Assembly (NCBI GenBank): GCA_010405405.1
Contig: MU004230.1
Location: forward strand, 1,943,744-2,007,743
Length of the DNA: 64,000 nt
Origin: Microthyrium microscopicum
Lineage: Eukaryota; Ascomycota; Dothideomycetes; Microthyriales; Microthyriaceae
Direction: 5' to 3'
The notes beneath the pieces were generated by a model. It was given only the letters and a program-made list of their open reading frames with translations, did no database searches and was not told the origin of the DNA. The position numbers were made by a program, and so were the translations under genes. How positions within the stretch are numbered: position 1 is the stretch's first letter; each line of letters begins with the position of its first letter. This document shows, in pieces, positions 33,401 to 44,533 of the stretch.

Positions 33401-34578
33401 GCACTTGGTGGTTCAATGACAGGTTGCGTTGGCTGAACGTATACAGACATACGATTAGCAGCTCCATTCACGCGGCTAGAAACAGTCAGTCTTGTTCTAT
33501 AATGATCACTTGTAAAGCTTACCCTGGTGCTGGTCGAGGCCGCGCAATAGCCACTGGTGGTGGCTCCGGTGTATGTGATGGAGTGGATCGATCCTGTGAA
33601 ATACCTCTCGCCAAAGCCGATAATCCAAATCTTGACCGCGATCTTGAAGTCGATCTATCTCTTCCTCCAGCCTGAGGAGGAGGCGGAAAGTTCATTGGTT
33701 GACTTCCTACTGAACTTACTGGAGTCAACATGCTTCCCGGGCTCATCACATTGCGTAACATGCTCGACGCGGGAGAGATCATGGTACTAGCACTCATTGG
33801 AGGTGGAGAAGTCATGCTGCCGAGAGATGATGGTGGAGTTGGTACTGATGTTTGGAGATATGGCAGACGCGGTCGAAACGACTGACTGGAAGACGCCGGT
33901 GGTGTATTCGAAGCTCCTTGTCCATGAGCTGGAGTATAAGGGGGAGGAGGGCTTGGAACTAGAATAGTTTAGTCACTGTCTCTTTCTAGCAATTGCAAAG
34001 TTTGGGAGATATGATTTGATATAGGACATGGAGCACATATTTCACAGTGATCGGCGAGCTCTTGACCGTATAAAATGTCGATCTGATTGTAGTATAAAAG
34101 AAAATAGAAACTTACGCCCATCTTCAGGGTTTGCCTGTCTCGTATTCGTGAGAGCAGAGTGAGGAATGAAAGCACCCGCACCAGTTTGTCCCCGACTACC
34201 CCATTGCTGAGGATTATACTCAACCACCATTGACGGACCGGCTCTCATAGCCATTCTAGGCGAATGAGTCTGAGGAGACAGAGTTCCAGGCGGCGACCGG
34301 GGTGAATTGATAGCAGAGGATACACCCCCAGACAGCGGTGGTGGGCTCACAGGATTGGCAGCAATCTGGGCAGAAAGTTGACTAGAGGAGGACAGTTCGC
34401 GATGGGCATATGGGTGATATCTAGGCGGAGGAGGAGCAGAAGCGGCACCCTGAGCAAAGGACAGCACCGATGGACTGGCAGTTGGGGAATTAAAGTTGGA
34501 TGGACGACCTGGTTGGCCAGCTAGGGGAGGAGGAGGTGGTGGAAGAAAGGAAGGGGAGAGCTGTGCGTGTGAATTCAT
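30421..34578 (-). CDS. Large proline-rich, coiled-coil protein (1317 aa, unknown)
   Basis: Three exons (34116-34578, 33523-33958, 30421-33475) join in frame to 1317 residues. The first 850 or so are low complexity: polyproline runs (PSFLPPPPPPLAG, PPPPPGPPPPG), SRSRSR-type repeats, Ser/Thr-Pro sites and charged patches, as in proteins regulated by phosphorylation. The last 430 look folded and helical, with heptad-like Lys/Glu/Leu patterns (for example ISEKKTSYTNKISHQRAVQ and ELLEKLKLLKWLVESREVL), an RWAEFERAARSRVETLQSVV helix and a conserved-looking NWPLQYLFSLLGHAEKATY. I do not recognise the family. Polyproline tracts suggest binding to SH3 or profilin-type partners; that is inference. The first intron (157 bases) is unusually long for this window. 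Confidence 0.8.
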
Positions 34579-35982
34579 GGTGATCTCGAAAACCAGCGGG
34601 TTCACGAGTTGCTGGGAGTGGGTTCACACAGTCTGGCGGCCAACAAGACTTGGTGATTGGACAGACACTGGGCCGCCATGGAGCTGGTTAGAGATCCAGA
34701 GGCGGATTAAAGTGTGATGGGCGCTGTGAGAGTGGGCTAAAGAGCAAGACAGGGTGCGGAAGGGCCCTTTTTTGAGGTTGCTGGGCGCGGTATCTGGTTC
34801 GTGGATTGAAGGATTTGGGATCAGTCTGGCAGTGGCAGGAATCCAAAGACAGGTTGTTGGAGCGCCATCTTTGGGCGTGTGGAGGAACGAGTGTGCGACT
34901 TGAGGAGGCGTGCGCAGGACAAGCTCCCAGTGGTCTGGTCTGTACATGATGCTATTCTTGCTGGCCAATTGCGAAGCAGCTACGACTTGAGATGCTTGCT
35001 CTGTGTCGATAATCCTGGTGGATTTTGGTGTTGAGGACCTGATCATGGCGTTTCCTGCCCGCAAAGGGTCTAGTTTTCAAAGCCTGCATCCATGAGGGCG
35101 CTTAAATGAGGGTTAATTTGGTCTATCGTCTTCCCTGTTGTTATCTGTTTTCTCCTCGTTGCTTGCATAAAGCCGGTCAATTAGGCCCGCTATCAACTCC
35201 ATTTTGCTCCCATTTTGATCCATTTCGGTCCTTTTTGGATCCTTCGTGCAGATGATAGCAAATCGTGTGGCTTTATCTTGCTTCCAGATTTCTCCCTCTT
35301 TTATGCAAATTTGCGGCCAAATGCTTTCCTTTCAGACCCATCAAACGGCCTTTGGATAGAATACCCGAAATGCGATCGCCAACACTTCCCCTCGTGACTT
35401 CAACTCGGCTCTTTTCTCTCCTTTTCCTTCGTATCGGTCTTGCCAGCGGCCAAACTGTCAAGGCTAAATGCTTGTCTTGGATCCGCTCCCCAGAAACGGC
35501 TACTCCCGTGCTGACCACTTTGGATTCGAAATATCGTCGTGATCGACACCCGTTGCTTCTATTCCTGGTTCTTCAACATGAACTACACTTTTTGCAGGTC
35601 TCGTGAAGCATAATCTTGTGTATTCTCATCCGTCAAACATCCATGAGCCGGGTAACCGGTTTCTGGCCCCCAGCTGTGAACCTTCCATCTGCATCACGTC
35701 TCGAGCTACATTGTACCATATCGCGATGGCCCATGAGCTCGTCTATGCATGGCAGCCTGGGCAGACTCGAATAAGCTTCATGTGTTGCGTTGAACAAGGC
35801 TAGAAACATTGCAGCGGCGGCACTCGGCAATTGACATGCATATTTATTCTTGATATTGGACCGTTGCGAAAGGCCTGGTTGGCTCAGTCTCAAATGCAGA
35901 CCGTATGTACTCTACACGACTGCCGCAATTTTTATGCCATGACTCCCCTTTCCAAAATCCTTCCTTCCTCCTATCCTGTCAC
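34579..35982. other. Long intergenic region
   Basis: 1404 bases between the large proline-rich gene (5' side) and the FBP1 3' end. A 146-residue minus-strand frame at 34624-35064 has skewed composition and no splice link to the gene below it; it is most likely leader sequence. Nothing else is recognised. Confidence 0.45.
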
Positions 35983-37201
35983 CTATGCAGCATGCTTTTT
36001 GTGGATATCGATAACCTTTTGCACCTCATCGTAGCTACCAAGGAAAATACCAGAGCGATCATGAATATGTTCAGGCACCACATCAATCATGCGCCTCATG
36101 TTTGAATCAACCGCCTGACCACCAGCTATTGCATTCTGTTAGCCCCCATTCTGCAAACCAAAAGAGTAACTTACCATTCTCGAAAACCTGCGCCATGGGA
36201 GCACATTCGTACAGAATCCGCAATTTACCCTTTGGACTCTTCTTATCCGCCGGATACGCAAAGATGCCACCATACAGCAACGTACGATACGCATCCGCCA
36301 CCATACTTCCAATATATCTCGCACTATACGGCTTCCCACCATTCGCCTCCGGATCCTTCAAACTCTCCACCCACTTCTTAACCGGCTCCTCCCAATAGCA
36401 ACTATTCCCCTCATTCACGCTATAAATCGCCCTACTTTTCGGGATCCGCATATTCGGATGCGTCAAAATAAACTCGCCCAACGCATTATCTAGCGTAAAC
36501 CCATTAACATTCCCACCCTTCATCGTAATCACCAACATCGCCGAGGCACCATACATAGTGAATCCGCTCGCCACCAACTCCGTGCCAGGTTTCAACATGT
36601 CTTCCTTGGTGCCGGTGGCGGCGTCGGACAGTTTGTAGATGCCAAAGATTGTGCCGACGGACACGCCGGCGTCGAGGTTGGAGGAGCCGTCGATGGGATC
36701 GCAGACGACGGCGTAGCGTGCGTCGGGGTGGTCGAAGATTATGGCTTCTTCTTCTTCTTCGGAGACGAGGAGACGTACGCGGCCGGAGGAACGCATGGCG
36801 GCTATGAAGAGGTCGTTGCTGATTACGTCGAGTTTCTTTTGGTCGTCGCCGGTTTCGTTGACGGAGCCGGCGAGGCCGGTGAGCTATAAGGTGTGTTAGT
36901 ATTTCGAGGGGTCTGAGAGGTTGGATGGTGGGTACGTACGTTGATGAGAGTGGCTCGGCGGATGTAGTATGCGATTTGCTTGAATGCGAATTGCAGGGCG
37001 TGGCAGAGAAGACTTGATAGTGATCAGTATCGTGCTAGCGAAGCGTGTAGAGGCTGCTTACGTGAAATCTCCGGTGGCTTCCTTGTGTCGTGCTTGCTCT
37101 TCGGTAAGGAAGCGCGTTAATGTCACGATATCAGTGTTGATGTACTCTGATCCCGAAACACCACCTTCAGCCATATGACCATTGGAAGTTGCCGTTGCCA
37201 T
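35983..37201 (-). CDS. FBP1: Fructose-1,6-bisphosphatase
   Basis: Four exons (37062-37201, 36940-37012, 36175-36883, 35983-36125) encode 354 residues, the usual length. The metal and substrate motif DPIDGSSN is at about 133-140, followed by VSVGTIFGIY. Further conserved pieces are VLITMK-like LVITMKGG, YIGSMVADAYRTLLYGGIF and YECAPMAQVFENAGG. The N-terminal region with LTRFLTEEQ corresponds to the AMP-binding part. The enzyme hydrolyses fructose-1,6-bisphosphate to fructose-6-phosphate in gluconeogenesis, in the cytosol. In fungi it is repressed by glucose; possible CreA-type sites lie upstream. The last exon, joined with phase 1 at ENG, supplies the C-terminal SGIFLGSYDEV. Confidence 0.97.
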
Positions 37202-37994
37202 GATTGCAGATATTGTTTTAGTCAATGGATCTCTTGTGTATATGGTTTGTAGACAATTGAACGTAGCAGTCAAGGGATGAGTTGAGATGGTTGTGGTGAA
37301 AGGCAGAGTTTGGTAGAAAGAAGGTCAATTATCCAGCCGCACAGTGCACAGTTATCATGTCTTGTCCCGATCACGTCCGGTATCCTTTATTTCGTGCCCG
37401 GAGATGCGGATCTCAGGTACCAGGCTTGCCCTTGGAAGCTATACGCCTCGGCAAATGAAAGGCTGGCGGGAGAGCAAGGCTGAGGATCAAAGAAAACGTC
37501 ACTGAGCAATTGTATCGTCCTAAAACATGCAATAGCTGATCTACTGCTTCTTATGCGGCCGGTCGACTTCAGTTTACACGGTCACGATGTCAATTTGCAC
37601 ACCGATATTTGCTCACGCTGAGAACAGAGATGTGCTCAATGCTTCATAAGTGGAGGCACATGACGGTAGCTACAAGAGTTGGCGGGGCGTCAATGCCCGA
37701 TGGCAACCGACGCTGGAGGGGCATTGGTCGGGATATTTCGGACGGATATATATTGTGCCACTGTAAAGATGATAGTTATGACGACCGATTGTAGTCATTG
37801 TTTACATTTGTTATTTGGGAGGTCTAAATATGCAAGCTTTCTTTGTCACGATGCGTGACACAAAGCTAAAGAGGAACGCCGAGTAGATGCAAAAAGTATC
37901 GCCATTAAATTTCGCCCTCCAAATTCCAGGCATAACCAGAAGTCAAGCCGCCCGCTAATGCAGTAAAATAACAGCCCATCTGCAAGAATGGCTC
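37202..37994. other. Intergenic region upstream of FBP1
   Basis: 793 bases holding the FBP1 upstream region and the 3' side of PAC1. Two CreA-like hexamers occur at 37682-37718 and are listed separately. No gene is supported. Confidence 0.5.
37682..37718. promoter_or_regulatory. Two CreA-like sites upstream of FBP1
   Basis: GCGGGG at 37682-37687 and CTGGAG at 37713-37718 both fit the CreA consensus SYGGRG and are about 25 bases apart. They are 480-520 bases upstream of the FBP1 start. FBP1 is a gluconeogenic gene expected to be under carbon catabolite repression. The hexamer is short and common, so chance is a real alternative. Confidence 0.3.
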
Positions 37995-39466
37995 TTAAGC
38001 AAATATCCGCACATTTTGATCAATGCTTGCTGTTGCAAGCACACATCGTATGGACGTCTTACCACCAGGGTCGTCTTTCTTCACACCATTCGTTGCGGCC
38101 CCATTCGCGCCATTGGTTTGTGGCTCCCGTACAATACTAGGTGCCCAGCGCATGTCTGCAATGAAATGATCATGGGCACCTGTAATGGTCTTGACGCATT
38201 TGCCTTCCTGTGAAAGATCCCAGCAGCGAATGGTCTTATCCTCAGAGCATGAGAGGAGATATTTGCCGCCAGGGTGAAACACCAGAGCTCGAATCCAGTT
38301 ATCATGGCCAACAAGGGTCTTAATCAGTGTCCCTCTACCATCCCAAAGCTTGATGAGCTTGTCGCGACCGGCTGTAGCAGCAAATTCTGCTGTACTACTC
38401 ATGGGTGGAGGCTTCTTCATACCCGCAAGAACAGCGAAATGTTCGTAGGATACCGGTGGTGCTAATGCAGCGCATAAGATTTCGTGTTCATGCCCGACGA
38501 AGACAGCCTTCTGTTCGGAAGTTGTAGAATCCCATAATCTAGCGGTTTGGTCTTTTCCTGCGCTAAAGAGCCAACGTCCGTCCACTGATGGAGTGACAGC
38601 GCGAACCCAATCGCCATGCCCTCGTATTGTCTTCACACAAAAGCCAGTTGTGACATCCCATATCTTCAAGGTCTTATCTCTAGACGCTGATACCAACAAA
38701 TTTCCTGATGCCGGGCTTCCTGCTGCGCCAGAGGGTATAAATCGGATGGATGATACTGAATGGTCGTGTCCGGGTAATGTTCGAATGTTCTTGTAGTCGT
38801 CACTTGGGTCCCAGAGTTTGATAGTGAGATCAGAACTACAAGAGGCCAGTAAAGTTGCGCCTCGTGGTCCTCCAAAGTCAATATCCAAGACGCCTTTGGT
38901 ATGACCTTTCAGGGTACGTTCCAGCTCGCCAAGTTCCCAATCCCATACTTTAATTGTAGTATCTTCCGATCCGCTCGCGACTGATGTGAAAAGAGGGTGA
39001 AATGCGACACAAGTGACTGGTAATCTATGCGACGGAAGAACGTGTCGAGCAGGAGAGTGTGGGAGCCAGCTGACTGGATCTTGGTTTTTGCTTCGAAGTG
39101 ACGTTGGGGTAGCTGAGTCGAGCTCATTTTGTAGACTTGCGTTTCGAGCTTCGAGTTCGTGTACCTAAGCGCATTAGTCGGATATACTGCAAGTCTAGTC
39201 ACAATGTAATACCTTTTTCTGTAGGCGCACTACACTGGTCCATTTCTTTTCCAGTAAACTCGAGTATTGTTTCTTTGTGGCATCGTCAAATTCGGCAACT
39301 CCTTTTTCATCGCGTAGCGCTGCAGCGGCATTGGGAAAGCCGTTTATAGACAGGTAGGATATTATAGATTTGTGCCTGGAGACAGTTAGCAATTCTATTC
39401 GCGACGCATTCTTGTAGCTTGAGAAACGTACAATTCGTCAGCCTGACGTGGCAGGAGCGAGGACAT
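37995..39466 (-). CDS. PAC1: Nuclear distribution protein PAC1 / LIS1 (NudF)
   Basis: Three exons (39432-39466, 39213-39375, 37995-39164) encode 455 residues, normal for fungal NudF. The start ([12 protein letters not shown]) leads into the LisH motif at about 9-41 ([20 protein letters not shown]). A coiled coil follows ([16 protein letters not shown]), then seven WD40 repeats from about 105 to the end ([59 protein letters not shown]). LIS1 binds the dynein motor domain and, with NudE, drives nuclear migration. A Pro/Ser insertion sits before the repeat that starts [10 protein letters not shown]. It is head-to-head with STU2. Confidence 0.96.
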
Positions 39467-40244
39467 GGTTATGAAGGCAGCATCCAGCGTCTGAAAGACC
39501 CAAGGACGGCCAGTTATAGGAGAGAGACGCGATCAGAAAAGGAGCGCAAAAGCAGGACTTGTGTGCGTGTGGAAAGTTATGCCGTTAGAGGAGGTGGCGC
39601 TCAATTCGATGTTGGACTGTTGGCGGGCTTGAAAGTGGCGGCGAAGGAGAGCGGGGTGGACGCGAAATGCAGGAGAATAATTCGGCAGGTTAGAGCGATG
39701 GTTCTGCGCAAGATGTGGGATTTGTTTGGAGGAGCGATAATGGGGATTGTTGTAGTGAGGATTGGTATGGTGGTGATGATAATAGTGAGAGTGCATATGG
39801 TGCAGTGCTGAGTGGATGCAGAAAGGCCCGAGAATGACAGGGTTGTTGCTGCGGGTTGCTCTTTCCCAAAGATTTGTTGTTGTTCACTTGTTCAGATGTG
39901 CCTGCCCTTGTTGGCCATGTGCTCTCCTCTGCACCTGCCTTGCCAGCGTCACCAAAGCGGTTTTTGTTGATGCGCCCCTTCCACATTTCGACCAACCTCA
40001 AATCTCACAACCCAACTCTGTCCTTCTCCCAAAACATCAACACTCCCTGATCAATACCCTATTTTGACTTCCTATTGTCTCCCAGAATCCGTCTGTTACC
40101 TTGAATATCCGTGTTGGCTTGTCACCTGCACTCCATTTGGTATGTCGCGTCTAAACCCATCCCCTTGCAACCGTTGCTATGGTCCGACTAACCATCACCA
40201 TAGACTTGAAGAGACCTTTTAAAAGCCTAAACTGCCTTGTCGAC
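39467..40244. promoter_or_regulatory. Shared divergent upstream region of PAC1 and STU2
   Basis: 778 bases separate the start codons of two microtubule-related genes transcribed in opposite directions. Any promoter for either must lie here. The STU2-proximal part is pyrimidine-rich on the plus strand. The PAC1-proximal part is purine-rich on the plus strand, which is the same strand bias relative to its own direction. No specific site is claimed. Confidence 0.6.
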
Positions 40245-43058
40245 ATGGCTGACGGCGAAGAAGACTTTTCCTCCTTGCCGCTCTCCGACCGATGGGTCCA
40301 TAAAGTATGGAAAGTGCGAAAGGAGGCCTACGAAGCGGGCGCAAAAGCTTTTGATGCCGCGCAAAGCGAAAATGACCCCTTAGTGCGCCAGTTCACCAAT
40401 GATTCAAGTTTATGGAAAGGCGCTGTTGCCGATTCAAATGTTGCCGCACAACAAGAGGGTCTTGGAGCTCTCATATCCTTCCTACAAATCGCTGGCAAAG
40501 ATGGCTGCGTGAGGTAAGCTGGCCTGCTCACTACTTGTGTTGAAATGCTAAAACTTGATTTCGCAGAACACGAGGATCAACTATCGCTCCCATTGTTGAG
40601 AAAGGCTTAGCAGCCACTCGACCAGCAGCCAAGCAGAAAGCGCTCGAAGCCATCCTTCTCTACATCGAACTTGACAAAGCTGAGCCAATCATCGAAGAAC
40701 TGCTACCATTCATGTCACATAAACAACCAAAAATCATCGCTGCGACCCTTGGCGCCGTTACACAAATATATCACGCCTACGGATGTAAAACAGTTGAGCC
40801 AAAGGCTGTCCTCAAAATCCTTCCAAAAGTTTTCGGACATGCAGACAAAAATGTTAGAGCAGAGTCACAGAAACTTGCTGTTGAGTTTTATCGCTGGTTG
40901 AAAGAAGCAATGAAGCCACTATTCTGGGGCGATCTCAAGCCTGTGCAACAACAAGACCTCGAGAAGCTATTTGACCAGGTCAAAGACGAGCCACCACCAA
41001 AACAAGAGCGCCTATTACGGTCTCAGCAAGCAAAGGTCGAGCAAGCAGCTGCAACAGGTGGAGGCGAAGAAGACGATGAAGTCGAAGATGAGGCCGAAGT
41101 TGAGATTGATCTCGATTCTGTTTATGAAGCTGTCAATGTTTTTCCAAAGATCCCTAGTGATCTCCAGGAAAGACTGGCATCCTCGAAATGGAAGGACCGT
41201 AAAGAGGGGCTAGAAGATCTCCAAAAAGCCATCAATCATCCGCGAATTGCTGAAGGTCAATTCGACGAAATCCTTAGAGGTCTTGCGAAATGTATGAAAG
41301 ATGCCAATATCCAGGTTGTCATAATTGCAGCCAATTGCATAGAGCTTCTTGCGACTGGTCTAAAAAAGAGCTTTTCTAGGTACCGTGGAACAGTTATGAG
41401 CCCAATCATGGAACGACTCAAGGAGAAGAAACAATCCGTTACTGATGCTCTTGGTGCTGCTCTTGATGCAGTGTTCGCGAGCACAAGTCTGAGCGATTGT
41501 CTAGAGGACATTCTAGAATGTCTCAAGCACAAAAATCCCCAGGTCAAACTAGAGTCTACCCGGTTCTTAACGCGATGTCTCAAAACGACCCGAGACGCTC
41601 CACAGCCGCCAGAGGTCAAAGCCATTGCGGATGCATCAATCAAGCTTTTGACCGAATCGCAAGAAGTTCAAAGAAACGCTGGTGCAGAAGTTCTCGGTAC
41701 CCTTTGGAAAATAATGGGAGATCGGGCTATGGGACCACATCTCAATGATCTTGATGAAATACGGAAAACTAAAATCAAGGAGTTCTGCGAGGCAGCCGAA
41801 GTCAAGGCAAAGGTCAAACCACCAAAGGCAGCACCGCCTCCCAAAGCACCGCCAGGAAAGCGACCGGTTGGAAAGAAACCAGCAGCAGCCAAAAAGGCAG
41901 CCCCTGCTCCCGCTCCGGCGTATGTTGAACCACCGTCCCCTGCTCCAGTACAGACGCCTCGGCCAGCAGCGAGGCCAATTTCGAAAATTGGTGGTCCCAA
42001 GTCTGGTCTTAAGGCACCAGGAGGTCTTCGTCCACCTGGAGGACTTCAAAAGCGTATTCCCGCTCCTGCACTTTCGTCGCCAGTCCGCAATCTTGTCTCT
42101 TCTGACGACGAGCCGGCACCACCACCTCCTAAGCCTATGGCCAATCGTGGCTTGGCTAGTCGTCCGCTTGGAAAACCTGCTGCTCAACAACAGCCAGAAT
42201 CATCTATGACAGTTAGTGGTCTCTCCGGACTGAGCTCAGCAGAGCGTGCTGAATTAGAGGAGCTTCGAATGGAGAATGATCGCCTACGACGAGAAAATGA
42301 AATGATCCGACACGAGAAGCAAAAGCTGTCAAGCCAATACGCCGAGCTGGACGACCACAATAAGGAGCTCATTGAGAAACATACTCAAGATCATCTGAGC
42401 ATCAAAGCCAAGGAGGCACAACTCACTCGTGCCCGCAGTGACGCAGAGGCACTTGAGCAACAAGTCCAAAGCCAACAGCGTGAGATTGAGCGACTCAAGC
42501 GGGAGCTTTCTCGTCAGGTACGCGCATCCAGTCCTGCGCCCATGGACTTAGGCGTCGACAATGCTTTCGCCCCAAGCGGTGCCGAGTCACCTGGCTTGAA
42601 CAATGGATATGGTGGTTATCGAAATAGTCGTTCGTATGTCACTAGTCCAACGGCCAAGTCCATGGCATCCGGCTTGGGCTTCACGAGTGCCGAAGGTAAG
42701 GAAAACTTTGCCCCAAGTGAGCATACCCGCCCTCGTACAGTGCGAGAGGTGCTAACGGACATCACAGGAAACGGAATGGGCGCCTTTGGCACAGGGAGTC
42801 CTCGGTCTAGTCGACTAGGCATGCGCACACCAGACTCTGAATTGCCACCTACAACGCGGCCTTCTCAATCATCGAGTTTGAGCAGTGGTGCTGGTCGAGG
42901 CAATGCGGATGGCGAAAGCTGGAAGCGTGCGGCCGAAGTCACACAGAACCTCAAGGCACGGATAGAACAAATGAAGGTACGTACAAGTACCTGCATCCCG
43001 TGAGCTAGTTGCTAACCATTCTCAGGCTAAACAAGGCCTCTCCTCGCGACCGCGCTAA
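40245..43058 (+). CDS. STU2: Microtubule polymerase of the XMAP215/Stu2/Alp14 family
   Basis: Three exons (40245-40513, 40567-42976, 43026-43058) encode 903 residues. Two TOG domains are visible: TOG1 from residue 1 to about 240 (LSDRWVHKVWKVRKEAYE, TIAPIVEKGLAATRP) and TOG2 at about 285-530 (ERLASSKWKDRKEGLEDL). A basic, Pro/Ala-rich linker follows (KAAPPPKAPPGKRP), then a coiled coil at about 645-740 that would dimerise the protein, as in yeast Stu2. The last exon adds AKQGLSSRPR. The family adds tubulin to microtubule plus ends at kinetochores and spindle poles. An in-frame ATG at 40179 would add 22 residues; 40245 (MADGEEDFSSLPL) is preferred because TOG1 begins directly after it. Confidence 0.95.
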
Positions 43059-44533
43059 AATCCATTCCGCTCTACCATCAATCGCATGTAATTTTATTAA
43101 TTCGTTCCCCAAGAAGCGTTCGCGAAATCATCATGGCGTTGTTTTTAGCTTTGCTTTTACCAATGTGCGAGCTCGTTTCTGCTCAACTGCACTGATTCTT
43201 GTCATTCTCCTTGTTATTGATGACAGCCAATACCCACTTTAACCGCGATTCTTTGGGCTGGAAGCTTACGGGTATATAGGATGCTGTGACATGAGCTTCT
43301 TCTGATGCTTGGGTAATGAACTGTTGATGACTTGGAGCATTCCTTTTCCGTGTGACCTTGTGCGATAGTCTCTTGTTCACTTTCTGACTGTGACATTGTG
43401 GTCCAAGGCATCTTGCATAATCGCGGAGATTCGCGCGTGAACCATCGTCGCCTTAGCACATGTCTGGGTACAGTGTCATGGTGACAATATGTGATACAAG
43501 AACGTGCTTTGAAGATAACTTTAATCGAGTAGTCAACAATGATCTTCGTCGATCAACGGGCACTAGGGGATACTACCAATAGTGTTATTGCACCATAGAA
43601 TACCAAGATAACGTTCTAAGTCAAGCTCTGAGACGAAGAGGCTTACGGTAATTAAGGTACCATATACGATATTATGAGTACTTAGCTATTCATCTATTAC
43701 CCACTACTTTGAATGCTCTTAGTGTAATACATCTTACTACGGACCTGCTATTCGTATGTACTAGTACTAAGCCTGGTACCTGAAATGATATCTGCCTTGA
43801 TATAGGAGGACTTTCTGGTCTGTTCAAAATGATAACGGCGATTAAAGGCAATCCGAACTGACTGTCCTTGCTGCGGAGCTTCTTGTTCGCGTCACACGCA
43901 ATAAATAGCATCATTTTGATCTTGTAGGACTACATGTCTTGTGTGTTACACCGCGTTAAGCAGTTGCTCGAACTACTTCCCCTTACAATACCCTAACGTT
44001 CAACCACAGTGTGTGACCCTGCACAACCCTTGAGTCAACCTTGAAACTGTCGAGTCCAAAGTGCCCACAGACACTTTATTTGAGTTCATGTGGGCTGCTT
44101 CCAGGGATGAACACAGATATCCATTCAATGCCAATGTTCTTCTGCACTCAAGGAGGTGATAAGATGGAAACACATCGCGCCTAGATAGCTCAACCCGCTT
44201 TCTGCGCCTAAATAGTAGGGTGCGCAATTGCCGAGAAATGCAATTTGTTGGAAGGGGGGTTTATTTTTTAGCTGACAGTACGGAAAGGCACGTTATCATC
44301 TTTCTTTTTAAATAAAGGCGGACGATAGTACGGGTGGGTGCATTTGTGCGAGCCGAGCTTCTTGGGTGCTTCTTGCCTACATTAATGATTTATCGGATGC
44401 GCTTTCTTGGGACGTGGAGCTTTTAGGTCGTTCGTCTCCGTCATTCGTTTCGAGACTTTCTTACTTAATCTCTGTGGGTGCTTCGTGAAGTTCGTTGACT
44501 GATTTCTCGCACTCACTCTTTCGGATTCACATC
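43059..44533. other. Long intergenic region upstream of the sedolisin gene
   Basis: 1475 bases between STU2 and the sedolisin gene. The middle (about 43.5-43.9 kb) is richer in TA than its surroundings and might be a very old repeat remnant. No gene is supported. Confidence 0.45.

Noticed and set aside
34624-35064. 146-residue minus-strand frame as an upstream exon of the large proline-rich gene
   Set aside because: No donor/acceptor links it in frame to 34578, and the composition is ordinary leader-like sequence.
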